A stretch of 64,000 bases of DNA from Hydrogenophaga sp. (GTDB lineage: Bacteria > Pseudomonadota > Gammaproteobacteria > Burkholderiales > Burkholderiaceae_C): positions 1 through 64,000 of the forward strand of contig NZ_JAUCZF010000006.1 in assembly GCF_030373245.1 (NCBI RefSeq). Direction: 5' to 3'. The notes beneath the pieces were generated by a model that had not been told where the DNA came from, ran no database searches, and was given only the letters and a program-made list of their open reading frames with translations. Below are positions 17,058 to 27,018 of this stretch, one piece after another; position 1 is the stretch's first letter, and every line of letters begins with the position of its first letter. The position numbers were made by a program, and so were the translations under genes.

Positions 17058-18463
17058 GCCTTGACCTCACCGGCCCGTTCGATCACCTGAGCCGCCACCG
17101 CGCCGATGGAGCCCGCGCCCATGCAGAGCACCACGTCGCCGTCGCGCGCGTTGTCCAGAATTGCCTGGGGCATGGCGGTCACGTCGTCCACGAACACCGG
17201 CTCCACCTTGCCGGCGATCCGCAGCGCACGCGTCAGCGAGCGACCGTCGGCCGCGACAATGGGTGCTTCGCCCGCGGGATACACCTCAGCCAGCAGCACG
17301 GCATCGGCCAGGCCGATCACCTTCACAAAATCTTCAAAGCAGTCGCGTGTGCGGCTGTATCGATGCGGCTGAAACGCCAGTACCAGACGCCTACCGGGAA
17401 ATGCACCGCGCGCCGCCGACAGCGTGGCCGCCATTTCCACGGGGTGGTGGCCATAGTCATCCACCAGGGTGCAGGTACCGCCACTGGCCAGCCTGGCCTC
17501 TCCGTAGCGCTGGAAGCGCCGGCCCACGCCCTTGAACTCGGCCAGGGCGCGCACCACCGCGGCATCCGGAACGCCCAGCTCCACCGCCACACCGATGGCG
17601 GCCAGCGCGTTGAGCACGTTGTGGTCGCCCGGCAGGTTGAGCAACACCTCCAGATCGGGCAGCGACACGCCGTTGCGCCGCTGCACGGTGAAGCGCATCT
17701 GGCCCGCTTCGGCACGCACGTTGGTGGCGCGAACCTGGGCGTCCTCGGAGAAGCCGTAGCTGGTGATGGGACGGGCGATCTGCGGCAGGATTTCGCGAAT
17801 CGAGGCGTCGTCCACACAGACCACCGCTGCGCCATAGAACGGCATGCGGTGCAGGAACTCGACGAAGGCGCTCTTGAGGCGACCAAAGTCGTGGCCATAC
17901 GTGTCCATGTGATCGGCATCGATGTTGGTCACGACCGAAAGCACAGGCAGCAGGTTGAGGAACGAGGCGTCGGACTCGTCCGCCTCGACCACGATGTATT
18001 CACCAGAACCCAGCTGGGCATTGGCACCCGCGCTGTTGAGGCGCCCACCAATCACGAAAGTTGGGTCCAGATCGGCTGCCGCGAGCACGCTGGCGACCAG
18101 GCTGGTGGTCGTGGTCTTGCCGTGGGTGCCGGCAATCGCCACCCCCTTCTTCAAGCGCATGAGCTCGGCCAGCATGACCGCGCGCGGCACCACAGGCACC
18201 AGCCTGGCGTGTGCCGCGACCACCTCGGGGTTGTCGGCCTTCACAGCGGTGGAAGTGACAATGGCATCGGCGCCCTCGATGTGGCGCGCATCATGGCCGG
18301 TGAACACCTCAGCGCCCATGGCCACCAGCCGCCGCGTGGCGCTGCTCTCGGCCAGGTCGCTACCGGAAATGCGGAAGCCCTGGTTGAGCAACACCTCGGC
18401 GATACCGCTCATGCCCGCACCGCCAATGCCGACGAAATGGATGTGGCGAATGGCATGTTTCAT
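17054..18463 (-). CDS. murC: UDP-N-acetylmuramate--L-alanine ligase MurC
   Basis: A 469-residue Mur ligase adding L-Ala to UDP-MurNAc. The N-terminus reads [20 protein letters not shown]. The P-loop is [14 protein letters not shown]. The central domain has [14 protein letters not shown] and [12 protein letters not shown]. The ATG at 18463 is chosen because it begins the conserved family N-terminus and has GGAGGG eight bases upstream. The start overlaps the stop of a 39-codon ORF produced by duplication of this same start region. Confidence 0.97.
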   Translation of the reverse strand: MKHAIRHIHFVGIGGAGMSGIAEVLLNQGFRISGSDLAESSATRRLVAMGAEVFTGHDARHIEGADAIVTSTAVKADNPEVVAAHARLVPVVPRAVMLAELMRLKKGVAIAGTHGKTTTTSLVASVLAAADLDPTFVIGGRLNSAGANAQLGSGEYIVVEADESDASFLNLLPVLSVVTNIDADHMDTYGHDFGRLKSAFVEFLHRMPFYGAAVVCVDDASIREILPQIARPITSYGFSEDAQVRATNVRAEAGQMRFTVQRRNGVSLPDLEVLLNLPGDHNVLNALAAIGVAVELGVPDAAVVRALAEFKGVGRRFQRYGEARLASGGTCTLVDDYGHHPVEMAATLSAARGAFPGRRLVLAFQPHRYSRTRDCFEDFVKVIGLADAVLLAEVYPAGEAPIVAADGRSLTRALRIAGKVEPVFVDDVTAMPQAILDNARDGDVVLCMGAGSIGAVAAQVIERAGEVKA

Positions 18464-18582
18464 GCCGTGAGCCCTCCGCGACCCTTGTCGGCATTGGCGG
18501 GCACCGCCCCGCACAGCCCAGGCCGCGGCTGCGCGTTATCGCACTCGACGAAATGGATGTGGCGAATGGCATGTTTCATGCC
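18430..18582. repeat. 37-bp direct repeat duplicating the murC start
   Basis: The 37 bp at 18430-18466 (first twelve murC codons and three upstream bases) recur without a mismatch at 18546-18582. The period is 116 bp, with 79 bp of unrelated sequence between. The upstream copy now overlaps the end of murG. This looks like a remnant of a tandem duplication across the murG-murC junction. Confidence 0.95.
18460..18579 (-). CDS. 39-codon ORF between murG and murC (duplicated murC start)
   Basis: The ORF opens with an ATG that overlaps the murG stop (ATGA) and closes with a TGA that overlaps the murC ATG. Its first eleven codons ([11 protein letters not shown]) are those of murC. It then diverges ([13 protein letters not shown] and onward) to end GRGGLTA. 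It therefore chains translation from murG to murC through an extra short cistron. It may be a non-functional coupling leader rather than a useful protein; translation has not been shown. Confidence 0.6.
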   Translation of the reverse strand: MKHAIRHIHFVECDNAQPRPGLCGAVPANADKGRGGLTA

Positions 18583-19658
18583 AGTTTCACCTTCGACAGT
18601 TGTTCACAGGCGGCCACGACCGCTGCCACAGCATCAGTTTTTTGCATCGTCTTGGCCTTGCTGGCCATCTCCTGAAGTTGCTCGCGCTGCACCGTCCGCA
18701 GCGTGCGGGCCAGTGCTTCGGGCGTGAGCTCGGGCTGCGGCACCAGCCAGGCTGCGCCGTGGTCGGCAAGAAAACGGGCGTTGGTGGTCTGGTGGTCGTC
18801 CACGGCGGACGGGAATGGCACAAACAGGGCAGCGGCGCCCACGGCGGCGATCTCGGTCACGGTGCTGGCACCCGCCCGGCAGACGATGAGATCGGCGTCG
18901 GCGAAGGCCTGTGCCGTGTCCTCGATGAATGGGGTCAGCTCGGCTTGCACGCCAGCGGCTGCGTAGCCTGCACGCAGCGCGTCGATCTGCTTCTCGCCGC
19001 TCTGGTGAATCACCGTGGGGCGCTCGGCTTCGGGCAACAAGGCAAGGGCCTTCGGAACCGTGTCGTTGAGCGCCTTGGCGCCCAGGCTGCCTCCCACCAC
19101 CAGCAGGCGCAGCGGCCCACGCCGCTCGGCGAAACGCTGCTCTGGCGCGGGCTGGGTCAGGAAACCGGCGCGCAAGGGGTTGCCAACCCATTGCGCCTTG
19201 TTCATGACGTTCGGGAAGGCGGTGAATACGCGGTCGGCGATGCTGGCCAGGACCTTGTTGGCCATGCCCGCAACCGAATTCTGCTCGTGAAGGATCAGCG
19301 GCTTGCCGAGCAAGGTGCCCATCATGCCGCCCGGGAAGGTGATGTAACCCCCCAGCCCCACCAGCACGTCGGGCTGCACACGACGCACCACCTGGAAGGC
19401 CTGCCAGAAGGCGCGCTGCAGCCGCAGCGGCAGCAAGAACAGGGTCTTGAGGCCTTTGCCGCGCACGCCACCGAAATCGATGGTCTCCAGCGCAAAACCC
19501 CGCGGCGGCACCAGGCGACTTTCCATGCTGCTGGGTGCACCCAGCCAGTGCACCCGCCAGCCACGCTCACGCAGTGCCTCAGCCACAGCCAGACCCGGGA
19601 AGATGTGGCCACCGGTGCCACCAGCCATCACGAGCGCGCAGGGTGTGTGGGAAGTCAT
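18576..19658 (-). CDS. murG: UDP-GlcNAc:lipid I N-acetylglucosaminyltransferase MurG
   Basis: The GT28 enzyme that converts lipid I to lipid II on the inner face of the membrane. The 360-residue protein has the N-terminal loop VMAGGTGGHIFPGLAVAEAL and LGGYITFPGGMMGTLLGKP. The hydrophobic acceptor-binding patch, LLVVGGSLGAKALNDTVP, and ADLIVCRAGASTVTEIAAVG follow. Both junctions are unusual: a 30-codon ORF overlaps its start and a 39-codon ORF overlaps its stop. Confidence 0.97.
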   Translation of the reverse strand: MTSHTPCALVMAGGTGGHIFPGLAVAEALRERGWRVHWLGAPSSMESRLVPPRGFALETIDFGGVRGKGLKTLFLLPLRLQRAFWQAFQVVRRVQPDVLVGLGGYITFPGGMMGTLLGKPLILHEQNSVAGMANKVLASIADRVFTAFPNVMNKAQWVGNPLRAGFLTQPAPEQRFAERRGPLRLLVVGGSLGAKALNDTVPKALALLPEAERPTVIHQSGEKQIDALRAGYAAAGVQAELTPFIEDTAQAFADADLIVCRAGASTVTEIAAVGAAALFVPFPSAVDDHQTTNARFLADHGAAWLVPQPELTPEALARTLRTVQREQLQEMASKAKTMQKTDAVAAVVAACEQLSKVKLA

Positions 19659-19747
19659 TTCCGACCTCCGCGCATCATGGCTGCGTCCCGCAGCCGCGTC
19701 TGCTGTGCAGCCGCCTGTCGGTTTTGACGAAACCGCGCAATGATCAT
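19655..19747 (-). CDS. 30-codon micro-ORF 2, immediately upstream of murG
   Basis: It starts with an ATG overlapping the stop of micro-ORF 1 and ends with a TGA overlapping the murG ATG. A GGAGGT ribosome-binding site lies five bases before each start. The peptide is basic: it begins [11 protein letters not shown], has a middle [12 protein letters not shown], and ends MMRGGRK, the last seven residues of FtsW. The amino-acid sequence is identical to that of micro-ORF 1 despite four nucleotide differences. No family is recognised and function is unknown. Confidence 0.65.
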   Translation of the reverse strand: MIIARFRQNRQAAAQQTRLRDAAMMRGGRK

Positions 19748-19856
19748 TTCCGACCTCCGCGCATCATGGCCGCGTCCCGCAGCCGCGTCTGCTGCGCAGC
19801 CGCCTGCCGGTTTTGACGAAACCGTGCAATGATCATTTCCGACCTCCGCGCATCAT
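19656..19856. repeat. 89-bp tandem repeat between ftsW and murG (2 full copies plus partial third)
   Basis: Full units lie at 19656-19744 and 19745-19833, and a 23-bp partial unit at 19834-19856 forms the end of ftsW. Each unit carries GGAGGT, a TGA and an ATG overlapped as ATGA on the minus strand. The full units differ at four positions only (85/89 identical). All four fall on third codon positions of the small ORFs. Confidence 0.97.
19744..19836 (-). CDS. 30-codon micro-ORF 1, immediately downstream of ftsW
   Basis: Its ATG overlaps the ftsW stop (AAATGA) and its stop overlaps the start of micro-ORF 2. The 30-residue product equals that of micro-ORF 2. Compared with the FtsW tail ([11 protein letters not shown]) it has QNRQ and MMRGGRK separated by twelve extra residues. 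It may therefore derive from a duplicated ftsW 3' end. Codons 4, 10, 14 and 22 differ from the second copy, all synonymously. Confidence 0.65.
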   Translation of the reverse strand: MIIARFRQNRQAAAQQTRLRDAAMMRGGRK

Positions 19857-21089
19857 CTGGCGGTTTTCATAATCAATCCTCAGCACGATGGCCAGGGCCA
19901 CGAGGTTGATCAGGATCGCCGAGCCGCCGTAACTCATGAGGGGCAGGGTGAGGCCCTTGGTGGGCAAAGCGCCGAGGTTGACACCGATATTGATGAACGC
20001 CTGAAAGCCCATCCATACCCCGATGCCCTGTGCCACCAGGCCGGAGAAGACCTGATCGAGTGCAATTGCCTGTCGTCCGATGTCCATGATGCGCCGCGTG
20101 AGCCAGAGAAACAGGCCGATCAGCAGCAGCACGCCGATCAGGCCGAACTCTTCGCCAATGACCGCGAGCAGGAAGTCGGTGTGGGCTTCCGGCAGCCAGT
20201 GCAGCTTTTCCACGCTGCCGCCCAGACCGACGCCGAAAATCTCACCGCGACCGAAGGCGATCAGCGAGTGCGACAGCTGGTAGCCCTTGCCCAGCGCGTG
20301 CTCCACGCTCCAGGGGTCCAGGTAGGCAAATACCCGCGCACGACGGAACTCGCTCGTCATGACCATGACCGCAAAGGCGCCGATGACCACCAGCGCCATC
20401 AGAAAAAACATGCGCGCGTTGACGCCACCCAGGAACAGGATGCCCATGGCGATGACCACGATCACCATGAAAGCGCCCATGTCGGGCTGAGCCAGCAGCA
20501 ACATACCCACCACACCCACCGCAAACGCCATCGGCATCACCGCGCGGAAGAAGCGCTCCTTGACTTCCATCTTGCGCACCATGTAATCCGCCGCGTAGAG
20601 CAGCACCGCCAGCTTGGCCAGCTCGGACGGCTGGAAGTTCATCACGCCCAACGGAATCCATCGCCGAGCGCCATTCACTGCCTTGCCCAGTTGCGGAATC
20701 AACACCAGGGCCAGCAACACCAGGGTCAGTGCAAACAGCCAGGGAGCGAGCTTTTCCCAGACGTGCATGGGGAACTGGAAAGCCACCACCGCGGCCAACA
20801 GCCCGATGGACATGAAGAACGCGTGGCGAGTGACGAAATGGGTGGGCGCGTAGTTGCCGAAGCGGGGGTTGTCTGGCAGCGCGATGGAAGCCGAATACAC
20901 CATCACCAGGCCCCAGGCCAGCAAGGTCACCACGACCCACAGCAAGGGCTGGTCAAAGCCCATGTCGCGCACCGCCGGGCCGCGGGTGCCGCCGTAGCTG
21001 CGGCTGGACAGGCGCACGGGCAAACCGTCGCTACCGCCGGCCATCGCACCGCGCAGCCGCGCCCAGGTGGACTGCAGAACCGCGATCAC
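19833..21089 (-). CDS. ftsW: Septal peptidoglycan polymerase FtsW
   Basis: The SEDS glycosyltransferase of the divisome, paired with FtsI. The 418-residue protein has ten hydrophobic helices and the motifs [52 protein letters not shown], and [19 protein letters not shown]. An N-terminal cytoplasmic tail of about 40 residues is present. The start overlaps the murD stop, and the tail ends MMRGGRK at the tandem repeat. Confidence 0.96.
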   Translation of the reverse strand: MIAVLQSTWARLRGAMAGGSDGLPVRLSSRSYGGTRGPAVRDMGFDQPLLWVVVTLLAWGLVMVYSASIALPDNPRFGNYAPTHFVTRHAFFMSIGLLAAVVAFQFPMHVWEKLAPWLFALTLVLLALVLIPQLGKAVNGARRWIPLGVMNFQPSELAKLAVLLYAADYMVRKMEVKERFFRAVMPMAFAVGVVGMLLLAQPDMGAFMVIVVIAMGILFLGGVNARMFFLMALVVIGAFAVMVMTSEFRRARVFAYLDPWSVEHALGKGYQLSHSLIAFGRGEIFGVGLGGSVEKLHWLPEAHTDFLLAVIGEEFGLIGVLLLIGLFLWLTRRIMDIGRQAIALDQVFSGLVAQGIGVWMGFQAFINIGVNLGALPTKGLTLPLMSYGGSAILINLVALAIVLRIDYENRQMMRGGRK

Positions 21090-22879
21090 GCCGAACCCTC
21101 CAGTGCCACACCGCGCTCATCGGCGAGCGCCCGTACCGCCTCAACGAACACCCATGCGCGGTGCGCGTAGTTGTCGAACATGTCGAGGCTTGCACAGGCG
21201 GGCGACATCAGAACGGCGTCGCCCGGTTGCGCCTGTTGCTGAGCCAGTCGAACTGCTTCAGGCAGGGTCTGCGCATCCAGCATCGGCACGGGGTCGAGCG
21301 AATCGGCCACGGCCGAGCGGATCAGGTGAGCATCGCGGCCGATCAACACCACCGCGCGTGCGTGACGCGCCAGCGGCTCGGCCAGCGGCTGGAAGTTCTG
21401 CCCCTTGCCATCACCGCCGAGAATGACCACCAGCCGGCGCTCGGCGCCCAGGCCGCTCACCGCCGCCAGCGTGGCACCGACGTTGGTGCCCTTGCTGTCG
21501 TTGAAGTACTCGACGCCATCGATGATGCCCACCGGCTCGACGCGGTTGGGCTCGCCACGGTATTCGCGAAGACCATGCAGCATGGCGCCCAGGGCTGCGC
21601 CGGTGCTGGACGCCAGCGCCAGTGCCGCCAGGGCGTTGGCGGCGTTGTGGCGGCCACGGATGCGCAGTGCATCGACCGGCATCAGACGCTGGAAGTAGAT
21701 CTCCTCGGCCTCTTGCGCGGCGCGACCGCGCTTGCGCGTTTCGTCCAGCGCCAGCGCGCGCACCAGCCAGTCCATGCCGCCGACCGACTCGATGCCCCAG
21801 TCGCCCACTTCGGTGGGCGCATTCAGGCCAAAGCTGGCCCACGGCCGAGCGGGCTGCTGTCGGTTGCGCCCCCCCACCTTGACCGTGTTCATCGCCGGCT
21901 TCAATGCCATCACGCGCTCGTCGTCGCGGTTGAGCAGCATCAACGCCTGCGCGCCGAAAACCGCGGCCTTGGCACGCGTGTAAGCATCCAGGTTGCCATG
22001 CCAGTCGAGATGGTCCTCACTGATGTTGAGCAAGGTGGCGGCGGTGGGCACGCTGTCCCAGGCACCACCCGCCACCCCATCGAGCTGGAAGCTCGACACT
22101 TCGAGCACCCAGACAGCGGGCAGGTGAGGCGGCAGCGCAGGTGCTGGGGGGGACGGCACCAGCATGGGCATCTCTGCCTCATCGCCGCTGCCTTCATCCG
22201 TGTCGAGGTCTTCATCACCGGCATCCGGGCTCGGTGCAGCTTCGGCGCTGACGACAGGCATGGCAGCGCTAGGCTCGTTCGCTCCTGCCTCCACCACGGC
22301 AGAGAAGGAATCCGGCGCCTGTTCGGCTTCGAGCCGCGCGGTGGTTTTCTCCGCTTGCGTCTCTGCGTCCAGGGCCTGCGCCAGCACGTCGAGCAAGGCC
22401 GGTCCAATGTTGCCGGCTACGGCAGTGCGCACGCCTGCGCGTTGCAGCAGGAGCCCGGTGAGCGCGGTGACTGTGGTTTTGCCGTTGGTGCCGGTGATGG
22501 CCAGCACCTGGGGGTGGTAAGGCAAGTGCTCGCGTTGCGACAGATCGCGCAGGGCTTGCGAAAACAGATCCAGCTCGCCTACCCAGGCAGCGCCATGGGC
22601 ATGGGCCCAGTCGCGCAGTGGCGCCAGCTCCTGCGGCGAAAGGCCCGGGCTGCGGGCGATGACGGTCCAGGGCGCCTCCGCGAGTAAAGCCTCGTCCAGT
22701 GGGCCTGAGCGAAAGCGCACACCGGAGCATTCGGCGCGCAGAGCGGCCAACTGGGGTGGCGTGGCGCGCGTGTCGGCCACGGTGACCTGCGCGCCGCAGC
22801 GCACGCACCAGCGCGCCATCGCCAGGCCGGAGATGCCCAGGCCCAGGACGAGAACGGTTTGGTCCTTCAGCGTGTTCAT
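21086..22879 (-). CDS. murD: UDP-MurNAc-L-alanine--D-glutamate ligase MurD with long internal insert
   Basis: MurD adds D-Glu to UDP-MurNAc-L-Ala. The product has 597 residues, against about 440 in E. coli. The N-terminus is [19 protein letters not shown]. The P-loop is [13 protein letters not shown] at residues 128-140. The central and C-terminal parts ([49 protein letters not shown]) are normal. Residues ~171-252 are an extra acidic, Pro/Ala-rich segment ([18 protein letters not shown]), likely a disordered loop. The start at 22879 overlaps the mraY stop. The frame stays open upstream through mraY, but that part is not MurD. Confidence 0.95.
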   Translation of the reverse strand: MNTLKDQTVLVLGLGISGLAMARWCVRCGAQVTVADTRATPPQLAALRAECSGVRFRSGPLDEALLAEAPWTVIARSPGLSPQELAPLRDWAHAHGAAWVGELDLFSQALRDLSQREHLPYHPQVLAITGTNGKTTVTALTGLLLQRAGVRTAVAGNIGPALLDVLAQALDAETQAEKTTARLEAEQAPDSFSAVVEAGANEPSAAMPVVSAEAAPSPDAGDEDLDTDEGSGDEAEMPMLVPSPPAPALPPHLPAVWVLEVSSFQLDGVAGGAWDSVPTAATLLNISEDHLDWHGNLDAYTRAKAAVFGAQALMLLNRDDERVMALKPAMNTVKVGGRNRQQPARPWASFGLNAPTEVGDWGIESVGGMDWLVRALALDETRKRGRAAQEAEEIYFQRLMPVDALRIRGRHNAANALAALALASSTGAALGAMLHGLREYRGEPNRVEPVGIIDGVEYFNDSKGTNVGATLAAVSGLGAERRLVVILGGDGKGQNFQPLAEPLARHARAVVLIGRDAHLIRSAVADSLDPVPMLDAQTLPEAVRLAQQQAQPGDAVLMSPACASLDMFDNYAHRAWVFVEAVRALADERGVALEGSA

Positions 22880-24054
22880 CGAAGCTTTAGGGTCGACAGA
22901 CCGACCAGGCAGAGCAACATGGTGATGATCCAGAAGCGCACCACCACTTGCGTTTCTTTCCAGCCTTTTTTCTCGAAGTGGTGGTGCAGCGGTGCCATCT
23001 GGAACAGACGGCGACCCTGACCAAAGCGGCGTTTCGTGTACTTGAAATAGGTCACCTGCGCCATCACGGAGAGCGCCTCGACCACGAAGATGCCGCCCAT
23101 GATGGCGAGAACGATTTCCTGCCGCACGATCACGGCGATGGTGCCCAGCGCGCCGCCCAGTGCGAGTGCGCCCACATCGCCCATGAACACCTGGGCCGGG
23201 TGGGTGTTGAACCACAAAAAGGCTAACCCGGCGCCGGCCATGGCGGCGCAGAAGATCAGCAGTTCGCCCGCGCCCGGGATATGGGGCACCAGCAGGTAAC
23301 GCGCGAACACCGCGTTGCCGGTCACGTAGGCAAACACGCCCAGAGCTGAGCCGACCATCACCACCGGCATGATGGCCAGGCCATCGAGACCATCGGTCAG
23401 ATTGACTGCGTTGCTGGATCCAACGATGACCAGGTAGGTCATCAAGACAAAGCCGAACACGCCGAGCGGGTAGCTGATCTCCTTGAAGAACGGCACCATC
23501 AGACCGGCCTGAGGCGGCAACTCGACGGTGAATCCTGAGGTGACCCACTCGAAAAACAGCTGCAGCACGCGCAGGTTGTTGGTCTCGGACACACTGAAGA
23601 CCAGGTAAAAAGCGGCGACCAGGCCAATCACCGACTGCCAGAAATACTTCTCTCGCGAGCGCATGCCCTCGGGGTCTTTGTGAACCACCTTGCGCCAGTC
23701 GTCTACCCAGCCGATGGCACCAAAACCCAGCGTCACCAGCAACACGATCCAGACAAAGCGGTTGGACAGGTCGAACCACAGCAGCGTGGACAGTGCGATT
23801 GAGAACAGGATCAAGACACCGCCCATGGTGGGCGTGCCGCTCTTGCTGAGGTGTGACTGCATCGCGTAGTCGCGAATCGGCTGGCCGATCTTCAGCGCCG
23901 CCAGCCGACGAATGAAATACGGGCCTGCCACAAGACCCAGGATGAGCGCCGTCATGGCCGCCATCACGGCGCGGAACGTCAGGTACTGGAACACCCGCAG
24001 GAAGCCAAATTCCGGCCCCAGCGATTGCAGCCACAGGGTGAGGCTAAGCAGCAT
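22876..24054 (-). CDS. mraY: Phospho-MurNAc-pentapeptide translocase MraY
   Basis: The integral membrane enzyme that joins phospho-MurNAc-pentapeptide to undecaprenyl phosphate to give lipid I. The 392-residue protein has about ten helices. Motifs are [19 protein letters not shown], the Asp-rich [45 protein letters not shown], and the C-terminal [15 protein letters not shown]. Its start overlaps murF by 11 bp. Confidence 0.97.
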   Translation of the reverse strand: MLLSLTLWLQSLGPEFGFLRVFQYLTFRAVMAAMTALILGLVAGPYFIRRLAALKIGQPIRDYAMQSHLSKSGTPTMGGVLILFSIALSTLLWFDLSNRFVWIVLLVTLGFGAIGWVDDWRKVVHKDPEGMRSREKYFWQSVIGLVAAFYLVFSVSETNNLRVLQLFFEWVTSGFTVELPPQAGLMVPFFKEISYPLGVFGFVLMTYLVIVGSSNAVNLTDGLDGLAIMPVVMVGSALGVFAYVTGNAVFARYLLVPHIPGAGELLIFCAAMAGAGLAFLWFNTHPAQVFMGDVGALALGGALGTIAVIVRQEIVLAIMGGIFVVEALSVMAQVTYFKYTKRRFGQGRRLFQMAPLHHHFEKKGWKETQVVVRFWIITMLLCLVGLSTLKLR

Positions 24055-25483
24055 GCGGGGCGTCCTTCCGTTGTTCTGTCGTGTCCTGGTCCAGTGCCTT
24101 CAGCGCCTGCACCACACGCTCCATGCGCATAAACCGCGATCCCTTGACCAGAACGCTTCGCAGCGCGCCGGCACCCGTGGCGTTCACCTGGTCGGCCACA
24201 TGCGCGCTCAGGGCTTCCACCTCGCTCCAGTGTTGAGGGGCCGCCTCGCCAGCACTTTTCAGTGCCGCACAAGCCTGGCGCATCCAGTCACCCGCGCAGT
24301 GCACGGCCTCGATGCCCCGGGTGCGGGCATGGCGCAACACCTCAAGATGAAACGCCAGTCCCTGCTCGCCGACCTCGCCCATGTCACCCAGCACCAGCAG
24401 GCGCGGCGCGGGCAACTCGGCCAACACGTCGATGGCGGCCAGCACCGAATCGGGGTTGGCGTTGTAGCTGTCGTCGATCAGGGTCAGGCGGCGATCGGGC
24501 AACGCTACGTTCAGCGCGCGCGAGCGGCCACCGACCGGCTCAAAGGCATTCAACCCCTGGGTGATGGCAACCAGCGGCACGCCGGCGGCCACCGCACAGG
24601 CCGCAGCCGCCATGGCGTTGCGCAGGTTGTGGCGGCCGGCCACCTGCAGGCGACAGCGTGAGTCGCCCTGCGGCGTGGCGAATCGAACGGTCCAGGCATC
24701 GCCTTCCCAATCGGCGCTGAGCACATGCACGGCGGCCGCGGCATCCTGGTCGCTGAAATCGATCAACCGGCGTGGGCCGGAGAGTTTGCGCCAGATGGCG
24801 GTGTGCACTTCGTCGCTGGGGAACACAGCCACACCGTCTGAAGCCAGCGCGGTGATCACAGCCCCGTTCTCCCGCGCCACCGCTTCCACCGACACCATGA
24901 ACTCCTGGTGCTCGCGCTGCGCGTTGTTGACCAGGGCCACCGTGGGCTGGGCGATGGCCGCCAGGGTGGCAATCTCACCCGGGTGGTTCATGCCCAGTTC
25001 CACCACCGACAAACGGTGCGAGGGCATGAGCTTGAGCAGCGTGAGTGGTACGCCGATGTCGTTGTTGAAATTGCCTTGGGTGGCGTGCGCTGCATCACCT
25101 ACGGCTGCGCGCAGGATGGACGCGATCATTTGCGTGACAGTGGTCTTGCCGTTGCTGCCAGTCACCGCAATCAGCGGCAAGCTGAACTGCGCGCGCCAGC
25201 GTTGTGCGAGCTCACCCAAGGCAAGACGTGTGTCGGGTACTTCCACGCCGGGCAGGCCGGAGGCCATCAGACCGCCGTGCGCGATGGCAGCCACCGCGCC
25301 CTGTGCCCGGGCCTGCGGCAGAAAATCGTGGGCATCGAAGCGCTCGCCCTTGAGCGCCACGAAGAGATCGCCGGGTTGCAGGCTGCGTGTATCGGTATGC
25401 ACTCGGTTGATCACCAGCAGGTCGAGCGCACCCACCGCGTGGGCGCCCTGCAATTGCGGCAGCAGCTGACTCAGGGTCTTCAT
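24044..25483 (-). CDS. murF: UDP-MurNAc-tripeptide--D-alanyl-D-alanine ligase MurF
   Basis: The last cytoplasmic Mur ligase, adding D-Ala-D-Ala to complete the pentapeptide. The 479-residue protein starts [12 protein letters not shown] at 25483, whose ATG overlaps the murE stop. Motifs are [20 protein letters not shown], the P-loop [34 protein letters not shown], and [16 protein letters not shown]. An open frame runs further upstream inside murE but has no MurF character. Confidence 0.96.
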   Translation of the reverse strand: MKTLSQLLPQLQGAHAVGALDLLVINRVHTDTRSLQPGDLFVALKGERFDAHDFLPQARAQGAVAAIAHGGLMASGLPGVEVPDTRLALGELAQRWRAQFSLPLIAVTGSNGKTTVTQMIASILRAAVGDAAHATQGNFNNDIGVPLTLLKLMPSHRLSVVELGMNHPGEIATLAAIAQPTVALVNNAQREHQEFMVSVEAVARENGAVITALASDGVAVFPSDEVHTAIWRKLSGPRRLIDFSDQDAAAAVHVLSADWEGDAWTVRFATPQGDSRCRLQVAGRHNLRNAMAAAACAVAAGVPLVAITQGLNAFEPVGGRSRALNVALPDRRLTLIDDSYNANPDSVLAAIDVLAELPAPRLLVLGDMGEVGEQGLAFHLEVLRHARTRGIEAVHCAGDWMRQACAALKSAGEAAPQHWSEVEALSAHVADQVNATGAGALRSVLVKGSRFMRMERVVQALKALDQDTTEQRKDAPHAA

Positions 25484-27018
25484 GCGGCGGCTCCCTGCGC
25501 GCCGGCCCGCCGGGTCAGGGCGGCGGCGGCTTGGTCGCGATCGGAGAAGGGGCGCTTGACACCCTGGATTTCCTGGTAGTCCTCGTGACCTTTTCCCGCA
25601 ATCAGCACCACGTCGGCGGATTGAGCTGTTTGCACGGCCAGCGCAATCGCCTCGGCCCGGTCGACCTCCAGCCGAACCGGGCGCGCCATCGTCAGACCAG
25701 CGCGCATCTGCTTGAGGATGCTGAGCGGGTCTTCGCTGCGCGGGTTGTCGCTGGTGAGCACGACCCGGGTCGCCTCTCGCTGGGCCACCGCCGCCATGAG
25801 TGGGCGCTTGGCCGCATCTCGGTCGCCACCGCAACCCACCACTACCCAGAGCACACCGCCGCGTTGACGCGCCAGCGGCTGCAAGGCCTGCAGCGCTTTC
25901 TCCAGCGCATCCGGCGTGTGGGCGTAATCCACCAGCACCAGAGGCTGGTCGGTACCACCGGGCACCTGCTCCATGCGGCCTGGCACCGCTGTGAGCTGAC
26001 CGCAAGCGTGCACCGCATCAGCCAGCGGCCAGCCCAGCGCGCGCGCCGCACCCAACACACACAGCAGGTTGGACAGGTTGTAGCGTCCCACGAGTGGCAA
26101 GCTCAGCGGGTGCGATGCCACCACCACCCCCGCCGCATCGCGCTCGACCACCGTCATGCGCATGCCCTGGCGGGTGATCGCGACACCGGCCGCGCTCAGG
26201 CGAGGAGCCACCGCAGCGCTCTCAGAGCCCACGGTCCAGAGGTCGATCCCGCGTTCTCGCACTCGCTGCACTAGCTCGTGTCCCTTGGCATCGTCCAGGT
26301 TGATCACCGCTGCGCTCAGACCCGACCAGTCGAACAGCAAGGACTTGGCTGCCCAGTAGGCGTCCATGCTGCCGTGGAAGTCGAGGTGGTCCTGGGTGAA
26401 GTTGGTGAACACGGCCACACGCAGTCGCGTGGCATTCAGCCGCGCTTCTACGAGGCCGATCGAAGACGCCTCGATGGCGCAGGCGTGCATGCCGCCATCG
26501 ACCATCTGCCGCAACCTGGACTGCAGCGTGACCGGGTCTGGCGTGGTCAGTCCAGTGGCCACCAGCGGGGCAGCTGGCGCGCGCCCGGTGGGCGGCTGAC
26601 CGATACCCAGCGTGCCGACCACGGCGCAAGGACGTCCCAGGGCCGAGAGCAGTTGTGCGGTCCACCAGGCACACGAGGTCTTGCCGTTGGTGCCGGTGAC
26701 GGCCACGATCTCCAGCGCCGTGCTGGGCTCGCCAAAGAAGGCACTGGCGATCGGACCGGCCAGCGCCTTCAATCCTGGCACCACGAGTACGCGCTCATCG
26801 TTCAAGCCAAAGGCATGCAGACCGTCTTGTTCGACCACAGCGGCTGATGCGCCCGCACTCAGCGCGCCCGGCACGAAGCGCCGCCCGTCGGTGGCCGCTC
26901 CTGGCCAGGCCACGAAGCCGTCGCCGGCCTGCAAGCGGCGGCTGTCGCATTGCAGCGTGCCAGAGACGCGCTGGCGCAGCCAGGCGGCGATGGCGGCGGG
27001 TCGATCGAGCGTTCGCAT
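25480..27018 (-). CDS. murE: UDP-MurNAc-L-Ala-D-Glu--meso-diaminopimelate ligase MurE
   Basis: A 512-residue Mur ligase adding the third stem residue. CDSRRLQAGDGFVAWPGAATD is near the N-terminus and the P-loop is AVTGTNGKTSCAWWTAQLL. The C-terminal DNPRSEDP carries the Asp-Asn-Pro-Arg motif that selects meso-diaminopimelate, so the peptidoglycan is the usual Gram-negative type. dapF for meso-DAP synthesis lies in this window. The start overlaps the ftsI stop by one base. Confidence 0.96.
   Translation of the reverse strand: MRTLDRPAAIAAWLRQRVSGTLQCDSRRLQAGDGFVAWPGAATDGRRFVPGALSAGASAAVVEQDGLHAFGLNDERVLVVPGLKALAGPIASAFFGEPSTALEIVAVTGTNGKTSCAWWTAQLLSALGRPCAVVGTLGIGQPPTGRAPAAPLVATGLTTPDPVTLQSRLRQMVDGGMHACAIEASSIGLVEARLNATRLRVAVFTNFTQDHLDFHGSMDAYWAAKSLLFDWSGLSAAVINLDDAKGHELVQRVRERGIDLWTVGSESAAVAPRLSAAGVAITRQGMRMTVVERDAAGVVVASHPLSLPLVGRYNLSNLLCVLGAARALGWPLADAVHACGQLTAVPGRMEQVPGGTDQPLVLVDYAHTPDALEKALQALQPLARQRGGVLWVVVGCGGDRDAAKRPLMAAVAQREATRVVLTSDNPRSEDPLSILKQMRAGLTMARPVRLEVDRAEAIALAVQTAQSADVVLIAGKGHEDYQEIQGVKRPFSDRDQAAAALTRRAGAQGAAA

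Noticed and set aside
21086..24034. A 982-codon open frame that would fuse MurD to extra N-terminal sequence
   Set aside because: The upstream 385 codons run through mraY in a different frame and have no protein character; murD starts at 22879 with the normal family N-terminus.
24044..26005. 653-codon frame starting inside murE as a longer MurF
   Set aside because: The first 174 codons are an off-frame reading of murE; MurF homology starts at 25483 with an ATGA overlap.
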